Source: Winogradskyella sp. (lineage in GTDB: Bacteria > Bacteroidota > Bacteroidia > Flavobacteriales > Flavobacteriaceae). Taken from it: a DNA stretch of 33,590 bases. The notes beneath the pieces are model-generated. The model did no database searches, had not been told where the DNA came from, and saw only the letters and a list, made by a program, of their open reading frames with translations. The stretch's first letter is position 1, and every line of letters begins with the position of its first letter. Of the stretch, positions 26,054 through 33,590 are shown piece after piece. Position numbers and translations under genes: made by a program. The stretch lies in assembly GCF_013042245.1 (NCBI RefSeq), contig NZ_JABDQL010000059.1, positions 1 through 33,590 on the forward strand, written 5' to 3'.

Positions 26054-26933
26054 ACTTTTTTTAATTTTCTTACTATTAACATCTACTGTGGTGATAGCTC
26101 AAGAATTAAATGCTACAGTAACTGTAGTTGCTCAACAAACAGGTAATGATAATAATGTTGTTTTTCAGACTTTAGAGCGTCAGCTCAAAGAGTTTATAAA
26201 TAATACTCAATGGACGGATAAGAACTACAAAGCTCAAGAGCGTATTACCTGTAGTTTTCTCATTAACGTTCAGAACTATAGTAATGATGCCTTTTCTGCA
26301 ACATTACAAGTACAAGCATCAAGACCTGTGTTTGGTTCTACTTACAGTACACCAGTTTACACATTTAATGACAGAGATTTTCAATTTAATTACATCGAAT
26401 TTCAGAATCTGGTATTTAATCCAAATCAATTCGAATCTAATTTGATTTCAATGCTAACCTTTCATATTTATATGATATTGGCGATGGATGCGGATACATT
26501 TGCACCAAACGGTGGAGATTTGTATTACCGACAAGCACAAACTATAGCAGGTTATTCTGTTCAAGGTAATGCTCCTGGTTGGAAGTTAGAAGATGGTTTA
26601 CAGTCCCGTTTTGCATTAATTGACAATGTTTTATCTCCTACATATAAGGAGTTTAGAACAACAATGTACAGTTACCATAGAGATGGATTAGACCTTATGC
26701 ATAAAGATGTAAAAGCTGCAAAAGAAAAGATTGCAGAAGCGATACTAGAGCTACAAAAGATGCATTCTCGTAGACCAAATTCTTTTTTAATGCGAGTATT
26801 TTTTGACTCTAAAGCCAACGAAGTTGCAAAGATTTTTGGGGGAGGACCAAGCGTAAATATTTCTAAGCTTGTAGATGGTTTAAATAAGATTGCTCCAATC
26901 CACGCTTCAAAGTGGAAAAAGATTACGTTCTAA
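26046..26933 (+). CDS. DUF4835 family exported protein
   Basis: The 295-residue protein has a cleavable signal peptide (MRKLFLIFLLLTSTVVIAQ) and no membrane helix after it. Recognisable blocks are ITCSFLINVQNYSNDAF, ASRPVFGSTYSTPVYTFND, MLTFHIYMILAMDADTFAPNGG and the C-terminal KIFGGGPSVNISKLVDGLNKIAP. The family occurs in Bacteroidota downstream of coaBC, and its function is not established. It begins inside the coaBC end (8-base overlap), so it is probably coupled to that gene. Gliding/secretion or outer-membrane roles are possible from location alone but not supported by sequence. Confidence 0.88.
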   Translation: MRKLFLIFLLLTSTVVIAQELNATVTVVAQQTGNDNNVVFQTLERQLKEFINNTQWTDKNYKAQERITCSFLINVQNYSNDAFSATLQVQASRPVFGSTYSTPVYTFNDRDFQFNYIEFQNLVFNPNQFESNLISMLTFHIYMILAMDADTFAPNGGDLYYRQAQTIAGYSVQGNAPGWKLEDGLQSRFALIDNVLSPTYKEFRTTMYSYHRDGLDLMHKDVKAAKEKIAEAILELQKMHSRRPNSFLMRVFFDSKANEVAKIFGGGPSVNISKLVDGLNKIAPIHASKWKKITF

Positions 26934-26963
26934 ATTTAATACAGCCTATTTTCATTTTGTAGA

Positions 26964-26984
26964 TTACAAAGATTAACTTTGTAA
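26964..26984. promoter_or_regulatory. Palindrome overlapping the recN -7 box
   Basis: TTACAAAG (26964-26971) and CTTTGTAA (26977-26984) are perfect inverted 8-bp arms around a 5-base ATTAA centre. The right arm contains the end of TAACTTTG (26974-26981), a match to the TAnnTTTG -7 box, 20 bases before the recN ATG. A repressor bound here would block the promoter. The palindrome may also be a chance extension of the promoter box. Confidence 0.45.
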
Positions 26985-27001
26985 CTATAAAACTGCATTC
27001 A

Positions 27002-28654
27002 ATGCTCACTGCGTTAACCATTACTAACTATGCTATAATTGACGAACTCGAAGTTTCGTTCAACAATGGCTTTTCTATCATTACAGGTGAGACAGGAGCA
27101 GGAAAATCTATTCTTCTAGGTGGTTTATCTCTAGTTTTAGGAAAACGAGCAGATTTAACACAGATAAAAGACAAATCTAAAAAGTGCATCATAGAAGCTA
27201 TTTTTGATATTGCTAATTATGATTTAAAGTCAGTATTTACTCATAAAGATTTAGATTACGACCCGCAAACTATAATAAGAAGAGAGATTTTGCCATCAGG
27301 TAAATCAAGAGCTTTTGTAAATGATACACCCGTAAACCTTGAGAACTTAAACTATTTAAGTACATACTTGCTAGATATACATTCGCAACATCAAACCTTA
27401 CAATTGGTCGATGATTCTTACCAATTTAAGGTAATTGACGCTTTAGCTAAAAACGATACGATTTTAAATAATTACACGTCGGAATTAAAGCTTTATAAAA
27501 GTTTGAAGACGGAACTTGTTAAATTACAAAACTCTTTAAGTGAAGCTAAAAAGGAGTACGATTATAATCTGTTTTTGCTTAACGAGTTGGAAGAAGCCCA
27601 ACTTGAAGACGCAAAATTAGACGAGTTAGAAGCTGCTTATGAGCAATTAAATAATGTAGAAACTATAAATGAAACACTAAGCTATTCAAAGTCATTGATT
27701 GACGCTGAAGAATTAGGTATTATTGAAAGATTGAACGAAGTCAAACGTCAGCTTTCTAATATCAGCCTTTTCGGGAAGCAATACGAAGCTATCCGAACAC
27801 GTATAGAAAGTACAGCAATTGAATTAGATGATATTTTATTAGAATTAGATAATCTCGAAGGGCAATTATCCTCTGACCCTCAAGAATTGGAAAATGTTAG
27901 TGAAAAACTTAAAGTCATAAACAACTTATTACATAAGCATTCAGTTTCAGAGGTTTCAGAGCTATTAGAAATTAGTGAGACGCTTTCTCAAAAAGTAAAT
28001 GCTTCAGAAAACTTGGATACTGATATTTCAGAATTAGAAGCCAAAATTAAAATTTCCGAAGAACGTTTAAATACCTTAGCCAATGAGCTTCATGAAAAGC
28101 GTGCCAAAATCATTCCTGGATTCAAAAAAGATCTTGAAAATATTTTGAGTCAATTAGGTATGCCCAATGCACGTTTTGATATCCAATTGCAAATGCATGA
28201 AGCGTTTACATACAATGGTAAAGATGAGCTTCAGTTTTTATTCATGGCTAATAAAGGCGGGCAGTTTACTGAGTTAAAAAAATCAGCATCTGGAGGCGAG
28301 CTATCTCGTATTATGCTAGCTATCAAATCAATTCTTGCTAATTACGTTAAGTTGCCTACATTGATGTTCGATGAAATCGACACAGGTGTTTCTGGAGAAA
28401 TATCAAACAAAATGGGAGATATTATGAGAAGTATGAGTAAGCATATGCAAATATTTTCTATCACACATTTGCCTCAAATTGCTTCAAAAGGAAATTGGCA
28501 TTATAAAGTGTATAAAACCGATAAGGATGACTTCTCGCAAACCCAAATGAAATTACTGTCTCAAGACGAACGCGTGGTAGAATTGGCACAGATGTTGGGC
28601 GGCGCAGATATTACAGAGTCGGCAATTGCTCATGCCAAACAGTTGCTCAATTAA
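27002..28654 (+). CDS. recN: DNA repair protein RecN
   Basis: RecN is an SMC-like ATPase that works with RecA in double-strand break repair. The 550-residue protein has an N-terminal Walker A GETGAGKS (29-36) and ends with the ABC signature SGGELSRIMLA and Walker B TLMFDEIDTGVSG; the middle (about 150-380) is a long coiled coil. Length is normal for RecN. It has its own promoter box and operator-like palindrome, though readthrough from DUF4835, 68 bases upstream, is possible. In many bacteria RecN is SOS-controlled by LexA, and no E. coli-type LexA box is seen here. Confidence 0.96.
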   Translation: MLTALTITNYAIIDELEVSFNNGFSIITGETGAGKSILLGGLSLVLGKRADLTQIKDKSKKCIIEAIFDIANYDLKSVFTHKDLDYDPQTIIRREILPSGKSRAFVNDTPVNLENLNYLSTYLLDIHSQHQTLQLVDDSYQFKVIDALAKNDTILNNYTSELKLYKSLKTELVKLQNSLSEAKKEYDYNLFLLNELEEAQLEDAKLDELEAAYEQLNNVETINETLSYSKSLIDAEELGIIERLNEVKRQLSNISLFGKQYEAIRTRIESTAIELDDILLELDNLEGQLSSDPQELENVSEKLKVINNLLHKHSVSEVSELLEISETLSQKVNASENLDTDISELEAKIKISEERLNTLANELHEKRAKIIPGFKKDLENILSQLGMPNARFDIQLQMHEAFTYNGKDELQFLFMANKGGQFTELKKSASGGELSRIMLAIKSILANYVKLPTLMFDEIDTGVSGEISNKMGDIMRSMSKHMQIFSITHLPQIASKGNWHYKVYKTDKDDFSQTQMKLLSQDERVVELAQMLGGADITESAIAHAKQLLN

Positions 28655-28657
28655 TAG

Positions 28658-28665
28658 TATATTTG
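28658..28665 (+). promoter_or_regulatory. -7 promoter box of fabI
   Basis: TATATTTG matches TAnnTTTG, 35 bases before the fabI ATG and directly after the recN stop. It predicts independent fabI transcription with a leader of about 30 nt. Confidence 0.5.
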
Positions 28666-28700
28666 AAACTTATTATAAAGATTAATTAATAGAATTAACA

Positions 28701-29519
28701 ATGTCATATAATTTATTAAAAGGAAAAAAAGGAATCATTTTTGGAGCATTAGACCCAAATTCAATCGCATGGAAAACAGCAGAGCGTGTTCATGAAGAAG
28801 GCGGAGAGTTTGTTTTAACCAATGCACCAATTGCTATGCGAATGGGACAAATTAATGAACTTGCTGAGAAGACAGGTTCTCAAATCATTCCTGCAGATGC
28901 CACTTCTGAAGAAGACTTGCAGAACCTTGTCGAAAAGTCTATGGAGATTTTAGGAGGAAAAATGGACTTTGTATTACATTCTATAGGAATGTCAGTAAAT
29001 GTTAGAAAAGGAAGACCGTATACAGACCAAAAGTACGATTGGACGCAAAAGGGAACGGATGTTTCTGCAATGTCGTTTCATAAAGTAATGTCAGCATTAT
29101 ATAAAAATGATGCTATGAACGAGTGGGGAAGTATAGTAGCATTGACTTATATGGCCGCACAACGCGTTTTTCCAGATTATAATGATATGGCGGATAACAA
29201 GGCTTATCTAGAAAGTATAGCGCGTAGTTTTGGGTATTTCTTTGGACGCGATAAAAAAGTAAGAGTAAATACCATCTCTCAATCACCAACACCAACAACA
29301 GCTGGCCAAGGTGTTAAAGGCTTTGATGGCTTTATAGCTTATGCAGAAAAAATGTCCCCTTTAGGAAATGCAACAGCATTAGATTGCGCAAATTATACGG
29401 TTACTTTGTTTAGTGATTTGACTAAGCGCGTTACATTACAAAACCTATTTAATGATGGCGGTTTTAGTAATATGGGGGTAAGTGATGCTGTAATGGAGGC
29501 TTTTGTGGAGAAAGAGTAA
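28701..29519 (+). CDS. fabI: Enoyl-[acyl-carrier-protein] reductase (NADH), FabI type
   Basis: It carries out the last reduction of each fatty-acid elongation cycle. The 272-residue short-chain reductase has the FabI-type nucleotide-binding start KGIIFGALDPNSIAWKTAE, the middle motif FVLHSIGMS, and the catalytic pair Tyr160-x6-Lys167 (FPDYNDMADNKAYL) with an upstream Tyr150 (ALTYMAAQ). The motif differs a little from E. coli FabI, as is usual in Bacteroidota. It is followed by a strong terminator at 29541-29569, so it is probably monocistronic. Confidence 0.95.
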   Translation: MSYNLLKGKKGIIFGALDPNSIAWKTAERVHEEGGEFVLTNAPIAMRMGQINELAEKTGSQIIPADATSEEDLQNLVEKSMEILGGKMDFVLHSIGMSVNVRKGRPYTDQKYDWTQKGTDVSAMSFHKVMSALYKNDAMNEWGSIVALTYMAAQRVFPDYNDMADNKAYLESIARSFGYFFGRDKKVRVNTISQSPTPTTAGQGVKGFDGFIAYAEKMSPLGNATALDCANYTVTLFSDLTKRVTLQNLFNDGGFSNMGVSDAVMEAFVEKE

Positions 29520-29540
29520 ATTAAATTATTAAATACGTTT

Positions 29541-29569
29541 AAAGCCATTGCTATTGTAATGGCTTTTTC
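29541..29569 (+). terminator. Rho-independent terminator of fabI
   Basis: A perfect 9-bp stem, AAAGCCATT (29541-29549) with AATGGCTTT (29558-29566), encloses an 8-base loop and runs into a T5 tract (29564-29568). It begins 21 bases after the fabI stop. Confidence 0.85.
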
Positions 29570-29582
29570 TATTTACTATACT

Positions 29583-29590
29583 TACTTTTG
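29583..29590 (+). promoter_or_regulatory. -7 promoter box of the glycosyltransferase run
   Basis: TACTTTTG (same octamer as before bamD) ends only 5 bases before the ATG at 29596 and just downstream of the fabI terminator. The transcript should begin at or within a few bases of the start codon. Confidence 0.6.
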
Positions 29591-29595
29591 TTATC

Positions 29596-30600
29596 ATGGA
29601 ATCGTTATATTATTCATTTATAATCCCTGTATATAATAGGCCCAATGAAATTGAAGAACTTTTACAAAGTTTCACAAAATTAGAAGGTAATTTTAAATTC
29701 GAAATTGTAATCGTTGAGGATGGCTCTACAGAAACCTCGGAAATAGTTATATCTAAGTTTTCAAATAAATTGGATATTGGTTATTTCTTTAAAGAGAACT
29801 CGGGTCCTGGCGATTCTAGAAATTATGGAATGCAACGTGCTAAAGGTAATTACTTTATAGTATTAGATTCTGACGTTATTCTACCATCAAATTATCTTCT
29901 AGAGGTAGATGATTATTTATCAAAAACCTTTTACCATTGTTTTGGTGGACCAGATGCTGCTCATGAATCTTTCAGTGATTTACAAAAAGCAATCAATTTT
30001 TCAATGACTTCGTTTTTAACCACTGGAGGAATTCGTGGAAGTAAAAGAGCACGCCGAGATTTTGAACCTCGTAGCTTTAATCTAGGGCTTTCAAAAGAAG
30101 CCTTTAACGCATCAAGCGGTTTTGGAAAAATACACCCAGGAGAAGACCCAGATTTAATACTAAGATTAAGAGACCTAGGATATAAAACAACACTAATAGT
30201 GTCAGCATTTGTCTATCATAAGAGACGTATTTCTTGGCAAAAATTTTATAAGCAGGTTCATAAGTTCGGTCAGGTTAGACCTATACTCAATAAGTGGCAT
30301 CCTAGCTCAAAAAAAATAACCTATTGGTTTCCTACTATTTTTGTTTTAGGATTAGTAACAAGTCTGTTTTTTGCGCTTAATGGTTTCTACTATTTTATCT
30401 TTTTTTACGCTATTTACTTTTCAGCTATTTTATTTAGCGCATTGCTTTCTACGAAGAGTATCCAAATAGCTATTATGTCTTTAGTAGCTGTTTGTATTCA
30501 ATTTTATGGATATGGTTATGGATTTGTAAAATCAACACTGAAATTCATGCTTTCAAAAAAAGCTGCTCAAGAGATTTTTCCTAAATTGTTTTTTAAATGA
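29596..30600 (+). CDS. Family 2 glycosyltransferase, membrane-anchored
   Basis: The 334-residue protein has a GT-A fold domain (about residues 1-230) starting YSFIIPVYNRPNEIEELL, with the nucleotide-sugar motifs VEDGS (40-44) and LDSDV (90-94) and the acceptor-side acidic motif HPGEDPDLILRLRDLGY. About three transmembrane helices follow (235-310). It is thus an inner-membrane enzyme with its catalytic domain in the cytosol, transferring a sugar to a lipid or envelope acceptor; donor and acceptor cannot be told. Its stop overlaps the YbbR-like gene start by 4 bases (ATGA), so the two are coupled. Confidence 0.9.
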   Translation: MESLYYSFIIPVYNRPNEIEELLQSFTKLEGNFKFEIVIVEDGSTETSEIVISKFSNKLDIGYFFKENSGPGDSRNYGMQRAKGNYFIVLDSDVILPSNYLLEVDDYLSKTFYHCFGGPDAAHESFSDLQKAINFSMTSFLTTGGIRGSKRARRDFEPRSFNLGLSKEAFNASSGFGKIHPGEDPDLILRLRDLGYKTTLIVSAFVYHKRRISWQKFYKQVHKFGQVRPILNKWHPSSKKITYWFPTIFVLGLVTSLFFALNGFYYFIFFYAIYFSAILFSALLSTKSIQIAIMSLVAVCIQFYGYGYGFVKSTLKFMLSKKAAQEIFPKLFFK

Positions 30601-31559
30601 ATAAAAGAAAATCTAAATACGGTTTTGGCAAAATAAAAAGAGGTAATCTCAAGCTTTTTGGTGCTTTTTTAGGCGCTGCTTTTTTGTTTTTATTACTTAC
30701 TAAACTATCACAAGATTATACAGAAGAGGTTTCTTTAAATGTCGAATTATCTAATCTCGAAGACGAATTAGTGATAGTAAACGACTCACTACCTAAGGTT
30801 AAAGTGATGGTGAAGTCAAAGGGATTTAGTTTGTTAAAATATATGTTTAATGACAGTGAGACTATAACCATTGATGTTCAGTCAGAAATGTTCAAAAAAA
30901 ATAAAAGCTTATTTTGGGATGCTAAGAATAAAAAATATAAGCTCAATACCTTACTTGGAAAATCTGTTGAAATATTAGATATTAAACCAGATACCATTGA
31001 GTTCAAATATGATATGTTAGCATCTAAAAAAGTGCCTGTAGTATTAAATAAAAAAGTTGTCTTTTCTGACGGATTTGATATAGTGAATAATTTTAAATTA
31101 TCTCAAGACTCTATAAAGGTAATTGGTTCAAAACAGATTATAGACACAATTGATTCTGTAGAAACAAAATTATTTCAACTAGAAAATATAAACAAGGATA
31201 TTTCTAAATCTATTACGTTAGTCAGTGTTAAGGATGTTGAGTTTATGCCCAAAAACCTATACCTTGAAGCAAAGGTGAGACGTTTTACTGAAGGTGAGTT
31301 TACATTACCCGTGGAGTTAATTAATATTCCAACTGGTAAAATTGTAAATATATTTCCAAAAGAAGTGGACTTGATTTTCTATGTAGATATTGAGAATTTT
31401 AAAAATGTTAAGCCCGAAGATTTTCGGTTAGTGTCCGATTTCAATGATGTTAAGAACGATTCACAGTCTACATTAAATATTCAGATTGCAAAAAAGTCTG
31501 ATTTAGTCAAGCGAACACGATTGCTTCAAAACAATTTAGAATTTATTATTGCCAATTAA
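30597..31559 (+). CDS. YbbR-like domain protein
   Basis: The 320-residue protein has a short basic cytosolic start (KRKSKYGFGKIKRGN), one transmembrane helix (about residues 20-37) and an extracytoplasmic part made of repeated beta-rich YbbR-type segments (VELSNLEDELVIVNDSLPKVKVMVKSKG; KVPVVLNKKVVFSDGFDIV; FTLPVELINIP). In Firmicutes the YbbR protein CdaR regulates the diadenylate cyclase CdaA; no cyclase gene is adjacent here. The function in Bacteroidota is unknown. It overlaps the GT2 gene by 4 bases and coaE by 1 base (TAATG). Confidence 0.85.
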   Translation: MNKRKSKYGFGKIKRGNLKLFGAFLGAAFLFLLLTKLSQDYTEEVSLNVELSNLEDELVIVNDSLPKVKVMVKSKGFSLLKYMFNDSETITIDVQSEMFKKNKSLFWDAKNKKYKLNTLLGKSVEILDIKPDTIEFKYDMLASKKVPVVLNKKVVFSDGFDIVNNFKLSQDSIKVIGSKQIIDTIDSVETKLFQLENINKDISKSITLVSVKDVEFMPKNLYLEAKVRRFTEGEFTLPVELINIPTGKIVNIFPKEVDLIFYVDIENFKNVKPEDFRLVSDFNDVKNDSQSTLNIQIAKKSDLVKRTRLLQNNLEFIIAN

Positions 31560-32164
31560 TGAAAACTAATAATAATCATATTATCATAGGGATCACCGGT
31601 GGAATAGGTAGTGGTAAAACAACTATTTCACGATATTTTGAAGAGTATGGTATACCTGTTTATCATGCAGATGATGAGGCTAAGGCTTTAATGAATCGTT
31701 CTAAAGTCATTCGTAAAAAATTAATAGCTCTTTTTGGAGATACTGCTTATGTAGATAATACTTTAAATCGTGATTATTTACGTCAAAAAATATTTAATGA
31801 TAAGACACTACTTCAAAAAATGAACCGTATTGTACACCCTAAGGTTGGCGCTCACTTTAAGCGTTGGATAAAAAAACAACAAGCACCTTACGTACTAAAA
31901 GAAGTCGCCATAATTTTTGAAAATAATCTTCAAGACCAATACGACTACATTATAACCGTTGTTGCTGACGAAGAAGAGCGAATACGCAGAGTTACTAATC
32001 GCGACAACACATCTAAAGCTTCAGTAGCAGCTATAATTTCCAATCAACTTCCAGACGCTGATAAAATTGCCCAATCAGATTTTGTTATTTATAACAATAA
32101 TTTAGAAGAGTCAAAAAAACAAGTTACTTCTATCCATAATCAGCTATTATCAAAGTTAAATTGA
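31559..32164 (+). CDS. coaE: Dephospho-CoA kinase
   Basis: It phosphorylates dephospho-CoA at the 3' hydroxyl, the last step of CoA synthesis. The 201-residue P-loop kinase begins with IIIGITGGIGSGKTTI (Walker A GGIGSGKT, residues 14-21), followed by GIPVYHADDEAK with the conserved Asp pair, and RIVHPKVGAHF. The CoA family lid and ADP-binding regions are present and full length. Its start overlaps the YbbR stop by one base. It precedes the histidine kinase gene by 75 bases of repeat-rich DNA. Confidence 0.96.
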   Translation: MKTNNNHIIIGITGGIGSGKTTISRYFEEYGIPVYHADDEAKALMNRSKVIRKKLIALFGDTAYVDNTLNRDYLRQKIFNDKTLLQKMNRIVHPKVGAHFKRWIKKQQAPYVLKEVAIIFENNLQDQYDYIITVVADEEERIRRVTNRDNTSKASVAAIISNQLPDADKIAQSDFVIYNNNLEESKKQVTSIHNQLLSKLN

Positions 32165-32237
32165 GTCAAATTTTAACATTTGTGTTAATGTAAGGTTAAA
32201 CACAATTTAGGCTAAATGTTAAAATGTTAAATTTGAG
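32165..32237 (+). promoter_or_regulatory. Repeat-rich control region of the histidine kinase gene
   Basis: This 73-base gap is built of GTTAA/TTAAC units. An outer perfect 12-bp inverted repeat, ATTTTAACATTT (32170-32181) with AAATGTTAAAAT (32214-32225), encloses an inner one, TTGTGTTAA with TTAAACACAA. The core GTGTTAA-N6-GTTAAA (32182-32200) is a direct repeat with 11-bp period, identical in its fixed positions to 4406-4424. A second tandem pair AATGTTAA/AATGTTAA follows (32215-32230). It looks like an autoregulatory operator for an OmpR-family partner of the kinase. Confidence 0.55.
32228..32235 (+). promoter_or_regulatory. -7 promoter box of the histidine kinase
   Basis: TAAATTTG matches TAnnTTTG and ends 4 bases before the ATG at 32240, so the message would be leaderless. 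It overlaps the last GTTAA unit of the repeat array. Confidence 0.5.
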
Positions 32238-32239
32238 CG

Positions 32240-33590
32240 ATGAACAAAAAGCTTTTTGTGTTATTGGTGGTATTGATGAGTCTATCACTCATAGGTATTA
32301 TTTTCGTTCAATCATTTTTTATTAATAGTAGTCTAGAAAATGAGAGTAAACAATTTACTTTAAACGTAAAAACAGCTCTTAGTTTAGTATCGAATCAGAT
32401 AGACGACTATGAATATAGGAATTATAGAGATAAGTTACAACCTTATCTATCTAATACTAATGAGCCAGATTCAACAGCAGTACAACGTTTACTTGTTGCT
32501 TTTGAAGATAATGAAAATGATAAAACGATAGTTCATCAAAACATCGTTCTCGAAGAGCGTTTTAAAATACCATCTTTGTTCTTTGAAATAGATGCAGATA
32601 GTACTGACTTTAGTAAATATACTAATGAAAGAATTACTGAAGTCTACCAAAAATCCTCTTTAGATAATGGTTCCATGGAGCGTGTATCTCAGATAAGAGA
32701 ATTAGACAACATGAATGATGAAGCTAAAAATTTCTTATACAGAGATTCTTATAAGGCCTTAGTAAGTCAGTATCAATATCCAATTAACAAACGTGTAAGC
32801 ACAGAGTTAGTTTTAAATTTCGTTAAAAAGAACCTTAACAATCAAGGTGTAAAAACAGACTTTGAATTTGCAATTTTTGATGATGATTTATCTACAAAAG
32901 TTAGAACAGAGAATTTTAAGAAAACAACTAATTCTTATGGGGTTCCTATATTTCTAGATGTTAATGATGAGAGTTCCTACACGCTTTGGGTGGATTTTCC
33001 GGAGCGTAATAAGTTTTTATTTTCCACTATTTTGTGGATGATAGTTTTATCGATAGTCTTTACGGCAATTATCATTCTAGCATATACGAGTGCCATTTAT
33101 CAATTAATAAAGCAGCGACAGATTTCACAAATTAAGACTGATTTTATCAATAATATGACACATGAGTTTAAAACGCCAATTGCAACTATAAATTTAGCTT
33201 TAGATGCCATCAAAAATCCTCAGGTAATAGATGATAAGGAGAAAGTCGCGCGTTATTTGTCAATGATAAAGGAAGAAAATAAACGAATGCATGCACAGGT
33301 TGAAAATGTATTAAGGATATCTAAACTTGAAAAAAATGAATTAAATATTAGTAAGGACAGGGTGGATTTGCACGACTTAATTCAAGAGGCTGTTGACCAT
33401 GTTGAGCTGATAGTTGAAGACAGAAAAGGGTATATAAAAACGGATTTAAATGCTGAGTATTCAACGGTACTTGCTAATGACAGTCACTTTACGAATGTCA
33501 TTATTAATATTTTGGATAATGCTGTAAAATATTCTCCGCAAGAACCTAAAATTAATATTGTCACAGAAAATATTGGAAACAGTATAATCT
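32240..33590 (+). CDS. Sensor histidine kinase (3' end beyond the window)
   Basis: The frame from ATG 32240 is open to the right edge (450 codons) and has no stop in the window. It has an N-terminal transmembrane helix (about residues 5-27), a periplasmic sensor region of about 230 residues without a familiar domain, a second transmembrane helix (about 259-285), then a HisKA domain with the phospho-acceptor His308 in MTHEFKTPIATI, and the start of the HATPase domain with the N-box NILDNAVKYSP (423 on). This is a class I membrane kinase, similar in layout to RprX of Bacteroides. Its cognate response regulator probably follows outside the window. It may sense envelope or cell-surface stress (inference). 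Confidence 0.93.
   Translation, partial: MNKKLFVLLVVLMSLSLIGIIFVQSFFINSSLENESKQFTLNVKTALSLVSNQIDDYEYRNYRDKLQPYLSNTNEPDSTAVQRLLVAFEDNENDKTIVHQNIVLEERFKIPSLFFEIDADSTDFSKYTNERITEVYQKSSLDNGSMERVSQIRELDNMNDEAKNFLYRDSYKALVSQYQYPINKRVSTELVLNFVKKNLNNQGVKTDFEFAIFDDDLSTKVRTENFKKTTNSYGVPIFLDVNDESSYTLWVDFPERNKFLFSTILWMIVLSIVFTAIIILAYTSAIYQLIKQRQISQIKTDFINNMTHEFKTPIATINLALDAIKNPQVIDDKEKVARYLSMIKEENKRMHAQVENVLRISKLEKNELNISKDRVDLHDLIQEAVDHVELIVEDRKGYIKTDLNAEYSTVLANDSHFTNVIINILDNAVKYSPQEPKINIVTENIGNSII

Overview
The window is a stretch of AT-rich chromosome from a member of the Bacteroidota, almost certainly the family Flavobacteriaceae. Several things point there: a GAPDH with an N-terminal extension, an Rpb6/omega-like RNA polymerase subunit next to bamD and coaBC, a DUF4835 protein, a 5'-nucleotidase split into two genes, lipoprotein signals of the short NSC/SSC type, few Shine-Dalgarno sequences, and many TAnnTTTG (-7) promoter boxes just upstream of genes. 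Nearly everything is core housekeeping; no CRISPR array, phage, rRNA or tRNA was seen.

Layout. 1-491: the 3' end of a transposase gene fused into a truncated GNAT acetyltransferase gene. 541-4338 (minus): a coiled-coil membrane protein, long GAPDH and an HtrA/Do protease. 4465-8478 (plus): dapF, a GNAT gene, mltG, a decayed DUF2279 pseudogene and a membrane-anchored lysozyme-like protein. 8475-11324 (minus): dnaA, a low-molecular-weight phosphatase and a short RsmI-like methyltransferase, with a palindromic repeat between the last two. 11527-15544: a thioesterase gene (plus) facing a tightly packed minus-strand operon of LEA14-like lipoprotein, ribD, HAD hydrolase, EamA transporter and YigZ. 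15611-19574 (plus): GNAT, prmC, LOG-family protein and ligA. 19695-22112: an unknown membrane protein converging on the split 5'-nucleotidase pair. 22184-28654 (plus): a small unknown protein, dapA, bamD, an omega-like subunit, coaBC, DUF4835 and recN. 28701-33590 (plus): fabI, a GT2 glycosyltransferase, a YbbR-like protein, coaE and a sensor histidine kinase cut by the window edge.

Functionally the genes cluster around cell-wall and envelope maintenance (dapF, dapA, mltG, lysozyme-like protein, bamD, htrA, histidine kinase), CoA and riboflavin cofactors (coaBC, coaE, ribD), and DNA replication or repair (dnaA, ligA, recN). Many neighbours overlap by 1-11 bases, which suggests translational coupling.

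The most interesting signal is regulatory. An identical split motif, GTGTTAA-N6-GTTAAA, with half-sites 11 bp apart as expected for an OmpR/PhoB-type response regulator, lies upstream of both the histidine kinase and the divergent htrA/dapF pair, and I saw it nowhere else in the window. This suggests an autoregulated envelope-stress two-component system that also controls the protease (or dapF). Other points are a palindrome over the recN promoter, promoters placed so close to start codons that the transcripts should be nearly leaderless, and two broken genes.
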